Source: Amylibacter sp.
GTDB taxonomy: Bacteria; Pseudomonadota; Alphaproteobacteria; Rhodobacterales; Rhodobacteraceae
Direction of reading: 5' to 3'
Length of the DNA: 56,820 nucleotides
Assembly (NCBI GenBank): GCA_021775355.1
Contig: JAJFHZ010000001.1
Span: forward strand, 1-56,820
A program made the translations under genes and the position numbers. The notes under the pieces are model-generated. The model was not told the DNA's origin and did no database searches. It saw nothing but the letters and a program-made list of their open reading frames with translations. Shown here piece after piece: positions 33,955 to 43,423 of the stretch (positions are counted from its first letter, which is position 1; every line of letters starts with the position of its first letter).

Positions 33955-35061
33955 ATGAACCGCAGGAATACACTTAAAACACTTGGAGGCGGCTTGATCG
34001 TAGCAGCAACAGCCATGGGTGGCACGGGGGCCTTGATCGCGAGCCGAAAACCGAAAACGGCACTTCTGCCTTGGGAAAATGCCGGCGGATATACCGAAAT
34101 TCGTCGTATTGCATTGTCTTATGCTTTGCTTGCGGCAAACCCGCATAACAGGCAACCGTGGATCGTTGAATTGGTCGGCGACGGCAAGCTTCACCTATGG
34201 AAAGATAAAACGCGGTTGTTGCACGCGACCGACCCTTATGGGCGTCAGATAAATATCGGCTTGGGGTGTTTTCTGGAACAAATGGTTTTGGGCTCAAAAG
34301 CACATGGATATAATGCTGACCTAGATATATTCCCCGATGGTGAAGACGGGCCTGTTGCGACAGCGGTATTTCGTAAGGGCGCAAAGCGTGACCCATTGTT
34401 CGATTATATATTAGAGCGCCGGTCTTGTAAAAAACCATTCGAAGACCGGCCTGTTTTAGCAATTATGGCTGCGGATTTGGCACCGTATGCCGATGTGACG
34501 ATAGATGATGACAAGGTTGCCGTAATCAAGAAAATCACGTGGGATGCGCATGTGATTGAAGCAATGACACCCCATACATGGAAAGAAAGTGTCGATCTGA
34601 TGCGTCTTGGCGTTAAGGAAGTTGATGCAAATCCGGACGGGATTAGCCTGACCGGTGGCTTGTTGGAAGTGATGACCTCTACAGGTATTTTAACGCGCGA
34701 AGGCAGTATGGACACGCAAAGTACGGGTTTTAAGAAAGCTATGAATATGTTCCATACATTGATGCATGCGACCCCCGCATATGCGTATTTAACATCAAAG
34801 GGTAATGCGCCCAAAGACCAGATTGCAGTTGGGCGAAAATGGGCGCGACTGAATTTGAAAACAACGGCGCTAGGTTTGTCGTTGCACCCTGTCAGTCAGG
34901 CCTTGCAAGAGTACCCTGAGATGGTCGAGCAATATCGCAATATCCATGAATTGCTTGCAAAACCGGGCGAAACTGTTCAGATGTTGGGGCGATTGGGTTA
35001 TGGGCCACGAATGCCGCAATCACCGCGTTGGCCCTTGGAAGCAAGGTTGAAGAATGGATAA
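33955..35061 (+). CDS. Tat-exported nitroreductase-family protein (Acg-like)
   Basis: 368 residues. The N-terminus MNRRNTLKTLGGG followed by a weakly hydrophobic stretch is a twin-arginine signal, so it is exported folded, probably with a flavin bound. The segment ALLAANPHNRQPW is the nitroreductase opening, as in the Acg-like long nitroreductases; ERRSCKKPFEDRPV supports it. Function of this exported group is unclear; some sequester or reduce flavin-linked substrates. GGAGATACACT precedes the ATG. It overlaps the MarR gene by eight bases, so the two are co-expressed and translationally coupled. Confidence 0.82.
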   Translation: MNRRNTLKTLGGGLIVAATAMGGTGALIASRKPKTALLPWENAGGYTEIRRIALSYALLAANPHNRQPWIVELVGDGKLHLWKDKTRLLHATDPYGRQINIGLGCFLEQMVLGSKAHGYNADLDIFPDGEDGPVATAVFRKGAKRDPLFDYILERRSCKKPFEDRPVLAIMAADLAPYADVTIDDDKVAVIKKITWDAHVIEAMTPHTWKESVDLMRLGVKEVDANPDGISLTGGLLEVMTSTGILTREGSMDTQSTGFKKAMNMFHTLMHATPAYAYLTSKGNAPKDQIAVGRKWARLNLKTTALGLSLHPVSQALQEYPEMVEQYRNIHELLAKPGETVQMLGRLGYGPRMPQSPRWPLEARLKNG

Positions 35062-35503
35062 AGAACAGACGCCGCTTTATTTTCAGTTTTTTACCGAAGT
35101 CGGTATTTTAAACCAGCTGAGCAGGGTCGGATTTGAAGCGCATTTACCCATGGGCATTACCCTTGCGCATTTCAGCGTACTTAATCATTTGGCGCGTCTT
35201 GGGGATGGACAAACGCCCTTGCAGATCGCAAAGGCGTTTCAATTGCCGAAAACAACCATGACCCATACCCTGTCTGTTCTGGAAAAACGCGATCTGATCG
35301 TGATGCGGCCCAATCCCGATGACGGGCGTTCAAAGGTAGTGATATTGACGGATCTGGGTCGGGAATTTCGTGATGAGGCAATTGTCTTATCCACCCCATA
35401 TTTTGCCAATTTCGCAGAGCGGTTTCCGCCTGAAAAGTTGGAAAAAGTATTACCGTTATTGGCAGAGATGCGCGGTTTTTTGGACAAAGAACGCGACGGT
35501 TGA
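35054..35503 (+). CDS. MarR-family transcriptional regulator
   Basis: 149 residues. Winged helix: FSVLNHLARLGDGQTPLQIA, KAFQLPKTTMTHTLSVLEKR, with the wing MRPNPDDGRSKVVILTDLG. No cysteine stands near the N-terminus in the OhrR peroxide-sensing position, so a ligand-responsive mode is more likely. It is co-transcribed with the exported nitroreductase and is the natural repressor for the twin palindromes at 33878 and 33920. A strong hairpin follows its stop. Confidence 0.9.
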   Translation: MDKEQTPLYFQFFTEVGILNQLSRVGFEAHLPMGITLAHFSVLNHLARLGDGQTPLQIAKAFQLPKTTMTHTLSVLEKRDLIVMRPNPDDGRSKVVILTDLGREFRDEAIVLSTPYFANFAERFPPEKLEKVLPLLAEMRGFLDKERDG

Positions 35504-35510
35504 ATATAAA

Positions 35511-35533
35511 ACGGCACTCCAATGGAGTGCCGT
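35511..35533. terminator. Bidirectional intrinsic terminator
   Basis: ACGGCACTCC (35511-35520), loop AAT, GGAGTGCCGT (35524-35533): a perfect 10-bp stem between the convergent MarR and BMP genes. AATCTTT follows on the plus strand, and TTTTATATT follows on the minus strand, so it works better for the minus-strand supraoperon but can serve both. Confidence 0.85.
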
Positions 35534-35553
35534 AATCTTTGATGTCTAAGTGC

Positions 35554-36627
35554 TTATTGCGGCACTTCGCCTTCAATTCCTTCAACGTAGAAGTTCATGC
35601 CGGCCAATGTGCCATCGTCGGCGGTCTCGCCGTCTTTCAACCAGACAGAGCCATCTTGTTTGTTCAAGGGCCCTGTGAAGCTGTGCATGGTGCCTGCGGC
35701 CAGCGCGTCTTTGATCGCAGTGGCAGAGGCTTGTAGGTCGGCCGGTACTTTGTCGGAGAATGCGCCGATTTCAACCATCCCGGGCTTGATGCCGTCCCAC
35801 GTGTCGGTGGATGTCCATGTGTCGTCAATCGCTGCTTGGGCGCGTGCCACATAGTATGGCCCCCAGTTGTCGATGATGGACGACAGGCGTGCGTTCGGGC
35901 CGAACTGGATCATGTCAGAGGCCTGACCGAATGCATAGATGCCTTTTTCTTCGGCTATGGTCATCGCAGCCGGGCTGTCTGTGTGTTGCATGATGATATC
36001 GGCACCTTGGGCGATCAATGCAGTGGCCGCGTCCGCCTCTTTGCCCGGATCAAACCATGAGAACACCCAGACGATTTTCATTTTCACGTCAGGGTTAACC
36101 TTTTTGGCGGCGATATAGGCGGCATTGATGCCACGGATCACTTCAGGGATTGGGTATGACGCGATATAGCCGATGGTGTTGGTTTCGGTCATGTTACCTG
36201 CAATGTGGCCGATCACTGTGCGGCCTTCATAAAAACGTGCGGAATATGTTGATACGTTGTCTGAACGTTTAAAGCCGGTTGCATGTTCAAACTTTACGTT
36301 CGGGAATTTTTTGGCCACGTTCAACACGTGATCCATATAGTTGAACGATGTGGCAAAGATCAGGTTGGTGCCTGAAAGGGCCATTTGGGTCATCACGCGT
36401 TCACTGTCCGCAGACTCTGGCACGCTTTCAACATATGTGGTTTCAACCTTGTCGCCCAATGCTTCTTCAATAGCTAGGCGGCCTTGGTCGTGTTCGTAAG
36501 ACCAGCCAAAATCACCCGTTGGGCCCACGTAAATAAATCCGACTTTCAGTTTATCGGCGGCGTTTGCACCCCCTGCCAGTCCGACGGCAAGTGCAGCACC
36601 TACCAGTATTGTCTTAAATAACTTCAT
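35554..36627 (-). CDS. BMP-family ABC transporter substrate-binding protein
   Basis: 357 residues. Signal peptide MKLFKTILVGAALAVGLAGG ending at ANAAD, then the BMP/PnrA domain (PF02608): KVGFIYVGPTGDFGWSYEHD, FATSFNYMDHV and ADIIMQHTDSPAAMTIAEE. Family members capture purine nucleosides or related bases. AAGGAGAGAAAAG precedes the ATG. It ends a seven-gene minus-strand run with two permeases, the ATPase and xanthine dehydrogenase, which points to a purine or its breakdown product as ligand. Confidence 0.92.
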   Translation of the reverse strand: MKLFKTILVGAALAVGLAGGANAADKLKVGFIYVGPTGDFGWSYEHDQGRLAIEEALGDKVETTYVESVPESADSERVMTQMALSGTNLIFATSFNYMDHVLNVAKKFPNVKFEHATGFKRSDNVSTYSARFYEGRTVIGHIAGNMTETNTIGYIASYPIPEVIRGINAAYIAAKKVNPDVKMKIVWVFSWFDPGKEADAATALIAQGADIIMQHTDSPAAMTIAEEKGIYAFGQASDMIQFGPNARLSSIIDNWGPYYVARAQAAIDDTWTSTDTWDGIKPGMVEIGAFSDKVPADLQASATAIKDALAAGTMHSFTGPLNKQDGSVWLKDGETADDGTLAGMNFYVEGIEGEVPQ

Positions 36628-36678
36628 TCTTTTCTCTCCTTGTTGGTGGGTCGCACATGGCGGCCCTTATATATCGCC

Positions 36679-37611
36679 CTAGCTTGAGGCGTGAAAAATC
36701 CGACCCAAGCAGGCCGGGGCGTTTAAGCTGGTGCGTTTTTTGTCAGCAGACATAATCACCAGTACAATTATCGTTACCAGATAGGGTGTCATAGACAGGT
36801 ATGCGACGGGGATATTGGCCCCTGCCGCTTGCAAGTTCAACTGCAAAACCGTGATACCGCCAAATAGATAGGCACCCAGAATGATGCGCCAAGGTTTCCA
36901 TGAGGCAAAGACGACAAGGGCCAGCGCAATCCAGCCTGCCCCCGCGGTCATGCCTTCGGTCCATTGCGGTACGCGCACCAGTGATAGGTATGCCCCGCCT
37001 AAGCCTGCCATGGCACCGCCAAACATGATCGCCATGATCCGGATACGGATCACTTTATACCCTAGCGCGTGGGCAGCATCGTGGTTTTCACCTGCGGCCC
37101 GCAACACCAACCCGCCGCGTGTGCGGGTTAGGAAATACCAGACACCCGCAACGATCATCAGTGAGATGTAGATCATATAATCATGCGAAAATATTAACGG
37201 ACCAATCACAGGAATATCTGAAATAAACGGAATATCCAGTGTGCCGAATTTAGGTGGCTTGATGCCTGCATAGCTGTGGCCCATTAGGGCGGCAAGCCCA
37301 AGGCCGAACATAGTCAGGGCAAGGCCTGTGGCGACCTGATTTGTCAGCATATATTGGGTCAAAACCGCAAAGATAAACGAAATCGCTGCCCCGCCTGCCA
37401 TGGCAGCAAGGAACCCAAGCCAAGGTGATCCGGTTTCCACCGCGACGATAAAGCCGCAAATCGCACCGATAATCATCATACCCTCTACGCCGAGGTTCAG
37501 AACGCCTGATTTTTCCACTACCAGTTCGCCTATGGCGGCGATCAATATCGGGGTTGCGGCAACCATCAGGCTGACAATCAGGGCGACGGGTGAGAGTGCT
37601 GAGAAATCCAT
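36679..37611 (-). CDS. ABC transporter permease (BMP-type, subunit 2)
   Basis: 310 residues, about eight to nine membrane segments of the BPD_transp_2 family (PF02653); marks VVEKSGVLNLGVEGMMIIGA and AAGENHDAAHALGYKV. It pairs with the permease at 37611 to make the channel. Its ATG overlaps the preceding stop (TAATG), a sign of translational coupling. The gap to the binding-protein gene is 51 bases. Confidence 0.92.
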   Translation of the reverse strand: MDFSALSPVALIVSLMVAATPILIAAIGELVVEKSGVLNLGVEGMMIIGAICGFIVAVETGSPWLGFLAAMAGGAAISFIFAVLTQYMLTNQVATGLALTMFGLGLAALMGHSYAGIKPPKFGTLDIPFISDIPVIGPLIFSHDYMIYISLMIVAGVWYFLTRTRGGLVLRAAGENHDAAHALGYKVIRIRIMAIMFGGAMAGLGGAYLSLVRVPQWTEGMTAGAGWIALALVVFASWKPWRIILGAYLFGGITVLQLNLQAAGANIPVAYLSMTPYLVTIIVLVIMSADKKRTSLNAPACLGRIFHASS

Positions 37612-38696
37612 TATGCCACCTCTTTCTTTGCAAGCCGAATGCGGAAATTAACCAGAATATCTACCGCCAGCATGAAAAACAACAGCATGCCCTGGAACAC
37701 TTGAATAGATGCGGCGGGTACCGATAGTTGGAACTGCGCCAGCTCGCCACCGATATAGGTAAGCGCCATCAAAAGCCCTGCCAGCATAATGCCGATGGGG
37801 TTAAGGCGGCCCAGAAATGCCACGATAATCGCGGTAAAGCCGTAGCCCAGTGGGAAGTTGGTGGATAGTTTACCTGCCGGGCCTGTGACCTCGAACAAGC
37901 CAGCCATACCTGCCAGACCGCCCGAAATGCCAAGGCAGATCGCAACAGTTATATTGGGGTTAACACCCGAGAATTTGGCAGCGCGTGGCGATTGACCTGC
38001 GGTGCGCACCTGAAAGCCGAAGATGTGGTGTTTCAGCAATATATAGGCGACGATAACAGCGGCCAATGTAACCAGCACGCCCATGTGCAGGCCTGTGTTG
38101 GCCACCAGTTCGCCGTTATAAGCGGACGGGTATTCGTTGAAATTGCGGCTGACGGGAAAGTTCATGCCGACCGGTGAGCGCAGCGGCCCTGTGACCATGG
38201 CGCCTAAGAAGTTAATCGCCACATAGACCAGCATCAGGGATACCAGAATTTCGTTGGCATTGAATTTGATTTTCAGGAATGCGGGGATCATCGCCCAGAG
38301 AAAACCACCAATGGCCCCTGCCAGAACCATCAAAGGAAAGATCAGCACGCTTTCAGTGGGGTAAAACGCAAGGCCCACAGCCCCACCAGCAATTGCCCCC
38401 ATGATGAACTGGCCTTCGGCTCCTATATTCCAGATATTGGCGCGATAGCCAAACGACAGGCCCAGTGCGATGGTGATCAGGGGTGCGGCTTTGACCAGCA
38501 ACTGGGGCCTTGTGTAACTGGCTACGACCTCGTTAAACAACGGATCCCAGAAAATAATGCGAATGGCTTCAAACGGATTTTTGCCCAGAATGGCAAACAG
38601 GATGCCGCCTGCGATCATGGTTAGGACAACCGCCAGAACGGGGGTTAACACCACCATTGCGTTTGACGGCGAAGGTCTGCGTTCAAGTTTAAACAT
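37611..38696 (-). CDS. ABC transporter permease (BMP-type, subunit 1)
   Basis: 361 residues, BPD_transp_2 family, about nine membrane segments; marks SFGYRANIWNIGAEGQFIMG and TAGQSPRAAKFSGVN. It is the larger permease partner in the purine-type importer. Its start overlaps the end of the ATPase gene by eight bases. Confidence 0.92.
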   Translation of the reverse strand: MFKLERRPSPSNAMVVLTPVLAVVLTMIAGGILFAILGKNPFEAIRIIFWDPLFNEVVASYTRPQLLVKAAPLITIALGLSFGYRANIWNIGAEGQFIMGAIAGGAVGLAFYPTESVLIFPLMVLAGAIGGFLWAMIPAFLKIKFNANEILVSLMLVYVAINFLGAMVTGPLRSPVGMNFPVSRNFNEYPSAYNGELVANTGLHMGVLVTLAAVIVAYILLKHHIFGFQVRTAGQSPRAAKFSGVNPNITVAICLGISGGLAGMAGLFEVTGPAGKLSTNFPLGYGFTAIIVAFLGRLNPIGIMLAGLLMALTYIGGELAQFQLSVPAASIQVFQGMLLFFMLAVDILVNFRIRLAKKEVA

Positions 38697-40194
38697 GTTC
38701 CACCTCGGTTCCGCCCATCATCAGGCCGATTTGTTCGATTGTAATACCCTGCGCGGGGCGTGGTGCGGACAATGTACCTTCAGAAAGAATGGCGATATTG
38801 TCCGAAATTTCCATCAGTTCATCCAAGTCCTGACTGATTACCAGAACGGCAGCCCCGTTTTTGGCAAGTTCAAGAATTGCGTGGCGTATATCGGCCGCCG
38901 CTGCCGCATCCACGCCCCATGTGGGCTGGTTGACGACGAATACTTCGGGGTGTTGCAGGATTTCACGCCCGATAACGAATTTTTGCAAATTACCGCCCGA
39001 CAAGGATCGTGCCGCATTTTCGGAGCTGGGGGTGCGCACATCGAATTGTTCGATAATGTCGCGGGCAAAGGCGCGTGTAGCGGCGGTTTTGATAATGCCG
39101 TTGCTGGTTAGGTTTTGCCGCATGGCCCCTGTCAGAAAAGCGTTTTCCGTCAGGCTCATATCGGGGGCGGCGGCATGGCCAAGACGTTCTTCGGGTGCGG
39201 TCAGAAGACCCCGCTCACGGCGTGCGTTGGGGCCTAGCTGGCCGATGTCTTCGCCTTTAAGTTGGATGGCATGTGCGGGTGTCAGTTCTTCGCCCGATAT
39301 GGCCAGCAGTAGTTCATCTTGACCGTTACCGGCCACACCGCCCACGCCCAGAACCTCACCTTCGTGCAAATTGAATGTGACCTCTTTCAGGCTGGTGCCG
39401 AACGGGTCTTTGGATTTCAGCCACAGGTTATGCAGTTCCAGCAATGCGGCCCCGTGACGGGTATAGTGTTTTTTGGGCGTTCTGAGCTTTGAGCCCACCA
39501 TCATTTCGGCCATGCTTTTGGCGGTTTCGTCTTTCGGAACACAGGTTCCTACCACTTTACCGTGCCGTAAAATGGTTGCGTGTTCGCATAGGGCTTTGAT
39601 CTCGTCCAGTTTGTGCGAGATATAAAGAATAGACGTACCTTCTTCGGACAGTTGACGCAGGGTATGAAACAGCACCTCAACCTCTTGCGGGGTTAAAACG
39701 GAGGTGGGTTCGTCCATGATCAGCATTTTGGGGTTTTGTAGCAGACAACGTACAATCTCGACCCGCTGACGTTCGCCTGCGGATAGATCGCCGACCATGC
39801 GGAAGGGATCAATGGTCAGGCCGTATTTACCGGACACGTCGATAATGCGTTGGGTCAAGTCAGCCGTATCGGGTGCATCTTCCATACCCAACGCGATGTT
39901 TTCGGCCACGGTTAACGCATCAAACAGTGAAAAATGCTGGAACACCATCGCCACACCACTGGCGCGTGCGGCACGCGGTTCAGGTGGGGCGTAAGGTTCG
40001 CCGTGCAGCATCATTGTGCCACTGTCAGGGCGTACCAGCCCGTAGATCATTTTCACCAGTGTGGATTTACCCGCACCGTTTTCACCCAGAAGCGCATGGA
40101 TTTCGCCCGGGCCAATGTCAAAACTGACATTATCATTGGCGATGACCCCCGGATAGGCTTTGGTCAGTCCCGACAGGCTGAGTAATGCAGTCAT
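38689..40194 (-). CDS. ABC transporter ATPase, duplicated (BMP/nucleoside type)
   Basis: 501 residues with two ABC domains as in sugar and nucleoside importers. Domain 1 is complete: LLGENGAGKST, LSAGERQRVEIVR and LIMDEPTSVLT. Domain 2 (~255-500) keeps VGGVAGNGQDEL in place of a canonical Walker A, LSGGNLQKFVIGRE as signature and VFVVNQPTWGVD in place of DEP, so it probably binds but hydrolyses ATP poorly, normal for this type. It powers the two permeases downstream. Its start overlaps the xdhC end by four bases. Confidence 0.92.
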   Translation of the reverse strand: MTALLSLSGLTKAYPGVIANDNVSFDIGPGEIHALLGENGAGKSTLVKMIYGLVRPDSGTMMLHGEPYAPPEPRAARASGVAMVFQHFSLFDALTVAENIALGMEDAPDTADLTQRIIDVSGKYGLTIDPFRMVGDLSAGERQRVEIVRCLLQNPKMLIMDEPTSVLTPQEVEVLFHTLRQLSEEGTSILYISHKLDEIKALCEHATILRHGKVVGTCVPKDETAKSMAEMMVGSKLRTPKKHYTRHGAALLELHNLWLKSKDPFGTSLKEVTFNLHEGEVLGVGGVAGNGQDELLLAISGEELTPAHAIQLKGEDIGQLGPNARRERGLLTAPEERLGHAAAPDMSLTENAFLTGAMRQNLTSNGIIKTAATRAFARDIIEQFDVRTPSSENAARSLSGGNLQKFVIGREILQHPEVFVVNQPTWGVDAAAAADIRHAILELAKNGAAVLVISQDLDELMEISDNIAILSEGTLSAPRPAQGITIEQIGLMMGGTEVEHV

Positions 40195-41132
40195 AAGAGG
40201 GCCTCCTTTTGTGCCGTCACGTTTGCGCGTTCACGTATAAGCGCGCTGGTGATCCCAAGGGCTATGGCTTTTGGTTCTTTGCCCAATGATGGATCGCCGA
40301 TGGGGCAAATTATGCGTGATATCTGGGGGCCACTATGCCCTAGGTTTTGCAGTTTTGTGGTAAATCTTGCGTGTTTGGTTTTCGATCCAATCAGACCCAA
40401 CGATTTGAAGCTGTGGCCAAGGATTGCATGGCAAAGTTCCAGATCAATCGCGTGGGAATAGGTCAGAATAAAGTGTTGTGTATTCTGCGGCGCGTGCTTG
40501 GCGACCATTGCGGGGTTTTGCGCTACAAGTTGTGTGACGTTTTCCGGAATTTGATCCGGGAAACGATCGGCCTTCGTGTCCACCCATGTGACGTCAAACG
40601 GCAGGCCTTGCATCGTGTCGATAATAGCGCGGCCAACGTGGCCTGCACCATAAATCCAGATGGGTTGATGGGGTTGGGTGATGGGTTCAACAAGCCAGCC
40701 GTCCTGAAGGTGTGTGCCAAGTGTTTCAGTTCCGTTGCGTGCATTTGCATGACTGCGCTTGGCCCAAAGCGGTTCTGGGGTATTCGGTTTTACGGGACGA
40801 GCGAAGTATGAGGTTTCTTCAGGTAGGCTACTTTGTGAAAAACATTCCGTAACCAGCGTGACCGATCCGCCGCAGCATTGACCCAGATTTGGGCCTAGCG
40901 GTATGCGTTGTACAGTTGTTAAGGTATTGTTGTGTAACTGCTTCCGCGCGGCTTTAATGGCCTGAAATTCCAGTGCGCCGCCGCCGATTGTACCGGAAAT
41001 TCCCGTGTCCCAGACCAGCATGGATGTGCCTGCTTCGCGGGGTGACGAACCTTTGTGATCAGTGATCAGAATACGCGCAACTTGGCCGTGGCTGTCCACC
41101 GCTTGCGCAAGGGATGAAAGATCAAAACTCAC
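40191..41132 (-). CDS. xdhC: Xanthine dehydrogenase accessory protein XdhC
   Basis: 313 residues. XdhC/CoxI marks: ITDHKGSSPREAGTSMLVW, GTIGGGALEF, LGPNLGQCCGG in the N-terminal domain, and a Rossmann domain with IYGAGHVGRAIIDT and LIGSKTKHARF. It binds sulfurated molybdenum cofactor and loads it into the large subunit. The start is GTG 41132, overlapping the xdhB stop (GTGA) after AAGGGGAAAGCTG; an upstream frame to 41255 lies inside xdhB and is rejected. Confidence 0.92.
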   Translation of the reverse strand: MSFDLSSLAQAVDSHGQVARILITDHKGSSPREAGTSMLVWDTGISGTIGGGALEFQAIKAARKQLHNNTLTTVQRIPLGPNLGQCCGGSVTLVTECFSQSSLPEETSYFARPVKPNTPEPLWAKRSHANARNGTETLGTHLQDGWLVEPITQPHQPIWIYGAGHVGRAIIDTMQGLPFDVTWVDTKADRFPDQIPENVTQLVAQNPAMVAKHAPQNTQHFILTYSHAIDLELCHAILGHSFKSLGLIGSKTKHARFTTKLQNLGHSGPQISRIICPIGDPSLGKEPKAIALGITSALIRERANVTAQKEALL

Positions 41133-43423
41133 CAGCTTTCCCCTTTTAACCGTGTGACAGTTTTCAGCACTTCTTCGGGGGTTGCAGGTGCATTTATCGC
41201 GGGATACTCGCCGGTTGCAGAACAGCCACTGATTGCGTGTGACAGGGCCACCCATGCGGAAATACCAAGCATGAAAGGCGGCTCGCCCACGGCTTTGGAT
41301 TTGTAAATCGTGTCTTCAACGTTTTCGTTTTCGAATAGTGCGACATTGAATACTTGCGGGCGATCTGAACAGGCGGGGATTTTATATGTGCTTGGTGCGT
41401 GGCTGCGCAAACTGCCCTTGTCGTCCCATACCAGTTCTTCGGTAGTCAGCCAGCCTGCGCCTTGAACATATCCACCTTCGATTTGGCCGATGTCGAGCGC
41501 GGGATTCAGGGATTTTCCGGCGTCATGCAACAGATCGGTGCGCAAGATGCGGTATTCGCCTGATAATGTGTCTATCACCACTTCGGTAACAGCCGCACCA
41601 TATGCGAAGTAGAAGAACGGACGACCGCGGCCCTTTAGGCGATCCCATTGGATTTTCGGCGTGGCGTAAAACCCCGTTGCGGACAGGGAAATACGATTTT
41701 GATAGGCAAGACTTGCAGCATCGTTGAATGAGATTGCATCGTTCACAAGGATGACTTTGCTATCCTCAAATCGCACATCCGATGCTTTGCAATCATATTT
41801 AGGGGCAAGAAATTCCGCGATGCGTATTTTCAGTGTGTCACATGCATTTTTCACCGCCATACCATTCAGATCAGCACCTGAAGATGCGGCAGTGGCCGAA
41901 GTGTTCGGCACTTTGCCAGTATCAGTTGCGGTGATTTTCACCTGATCCAGCGGAATACCCAGCGTTGTGGCGGCAACCTGCGCCACTTTTGTAAACAGGC
42001 CTTGGCCCATTTCTGTGCCACCATGGTTTAGCTGCACGGAACCATCCGCATAGATATGCACCAATGCGCCTGCCTGATTGAGGTGGGTCAGGGTAAAGCT
42101 GATACCGAATTTCACAGGCGTCAGGGCTATGCCGTGTTTCAGGATACTGTCGGGATTATCCGCGTGATCTTTTTGGATGGCACTGTAACGCGCATCATAA
42201 TCCGAGGTTTTGCGCAATTGCGCGACCAAAGGCGTGATCACGCTATCCTCAATCGTCATATGATAGGGTGTAGTCTGGCCGTTTTCATAAAAGTTCACAC
42301 GGCGTACATCAAGCGGATCAAAGCCCAGCTTATGGGCAATATGATCCATCACGCGTTCAATCGGTACCATACCCTGCGGGCCGCCGAAACCGCGATAAGC
42401 AGTGGCCGATTGGGTATTGGTTTTCAAACGATGCGAAATGATGCGGGCATGCGGCAGATGATAAGCGTTATCGGCATGCAGCATGGCGCGATCCGCCACG
42501 GGCATGGACAGATCAAGGGCCCAACCACACCGCGCGTATTGATGCATGACCATTGCTTGAATTTTACCGTCCTTATCGAATGCAACAGTGTATTCCAGAC
42601 GGAAATCATGGCGTTTTCCGGTGATGATCATATCGTCATCACGGTCGTAGCGCATTTTACACGGGCACCCCGTTAACTGTGCGGCTACTGCGCAGGCGAC
42701 TGCCAGCGCGTTGCCCTGACTTTCCTTACCACCAAAACCACCACCCATGCGGCGAATTTCAACGCGTACACTATGAAAGGGTTTGCCCAAAGCGTTCGCC
42801 ACTTTATGCTGGATTTCGCTGGGGTGCTGGGTAGAGGATTGCACCACCATGTCGCCATTGTCCTGCGGCATGGCAAGGGCTGCTTGGCCTTCCAGATAGA
42901 AATGTTCCTGTCCACCCAATTCAAAGCTGTCGGTAACGGTTTGGTTGGGGCCAAACTTTGTCAGAACATCTTCCGGGGTGCCTTTCAAGAAGGTTATCGG
43001 GTCTTCGAATTTACTGTCTGCGGCAAGGGCATCGTCAATCGTCAGGATTGCGGGCTTCACGGCGATTTCGACTTTGCCCAGACGTGCGGCTTTGCGTGCT
43101 GCCAGATGGCTGGTGGCGACAACGCAAAAAATCGGTTGGCCTATGTAATGCACTGATCCCGTTGCCAGAAGCGGCTCGTCATGGGCGGAAGGTGAGACGT
43201 CATTTTCAGCGGGTAGATCATCTGCAAGAAGTACTTTTACGACACCTTCGGCGGCTTTTACAGCATCCAGATTAATCGATGTGATGCTGCCATGCGCGAC
43301 ATCCGACATACCAAACGCCAAGTGCAAAGTGTTGGCAGGCATCGGAACGTCATCGACGTAGCGGGCTTTGCCCGTGACATGCAACAGGGCTGCGTCATGC
43401 GGGGTAGAGTTGGCAACGCTCAT
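41129..43423 (-). CDS. xdhB: Xanthine dehydrogenase, molybdopterin-binding subunit
   Basis: 764 residues, normal for the bacterial large subunit. Visible: TGKARYVDDVPMPANTLHLA at the start, EGQAALAMPQDNG, RRMGGGFGGKESQ, TAYRGFGGPQGM with the substrate-positioning arginine, NHGGTEMGQGL for the cofactor, and VGEPPFMLG with the catalytic glutamate. It oxidises hypoxanthine and xanthine to urate in the cytoplasm. It overlaps xdhA and xdhC by four bases each, so the three are tightly coupled. Confidence 0.95.
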   Translation of the reverse strand: MSVANSTPHDAALLHVTGKARYVDDVPMPANTLHLAFGMSDVAHGSITSINLDAVKAAEGVVKVLLADDLPAENDVSPSAHDEPLLATGSVHYIGQPIFCVVATSHLAARKAARLGKVEIAVKPAILTIDDALAADSKFEDPITFLKGTPEDVLTKFGPNQTVTDSFELGGQEHFYLEGQAALAMPQDNGDMVVQSSTQHPSEIQHKVANALGKPFHSVRVEIRRMGGGFGGKESQGNALAVACAVAAQLTGCPCKMRYDRDDDMIITGKRHDFRLEYTVAFDKDGKIQAMVMHQYARCGWALDLSMPVADRAMLHADNAYHLPHARIISHRLKTNTQSATAYRGFGGPQGMVPIERVMDHIAHKLGFDPLDVRRVNFYENGQTTPYHMTIEDSVITPLVAQLRKTSDYDARYSAIQKDHADNPDSILKHGIALTPVKFGISFTLTHLNQAGALVHIYADGSVQLNHGGTEMGQGLFTKVAQVAATTLGIPLDQVKITATDTGKVPNTSATAASSGADLNGMAVKNACDTLKIRIAEFLAPKYDCKASDVRFEDSKVILVNDAISFNDAASLAYQNRISLSATGFYATPKIQWDRLKGRGRPFFYFAYGAAVTEVVIDTLSGEYRILRTDLLHDAGKSLNPALDIGQIEGGYVQGAGWLTTEELVWDDKGSLRSHAPSTYKIPACSDRPQVFNVALFENENVEDTIYKSKAVGEPPFMLGISAWVALSHAISGCSATGEYPAINAPATPEEVLKTVTRLKGESW

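Noticed and set aside
42056..42676. 206-codon plus-strand frame inside xdhB
   Set aside because: Antisense shadow; xdhB has complete motifs and coupling to its neighbours.
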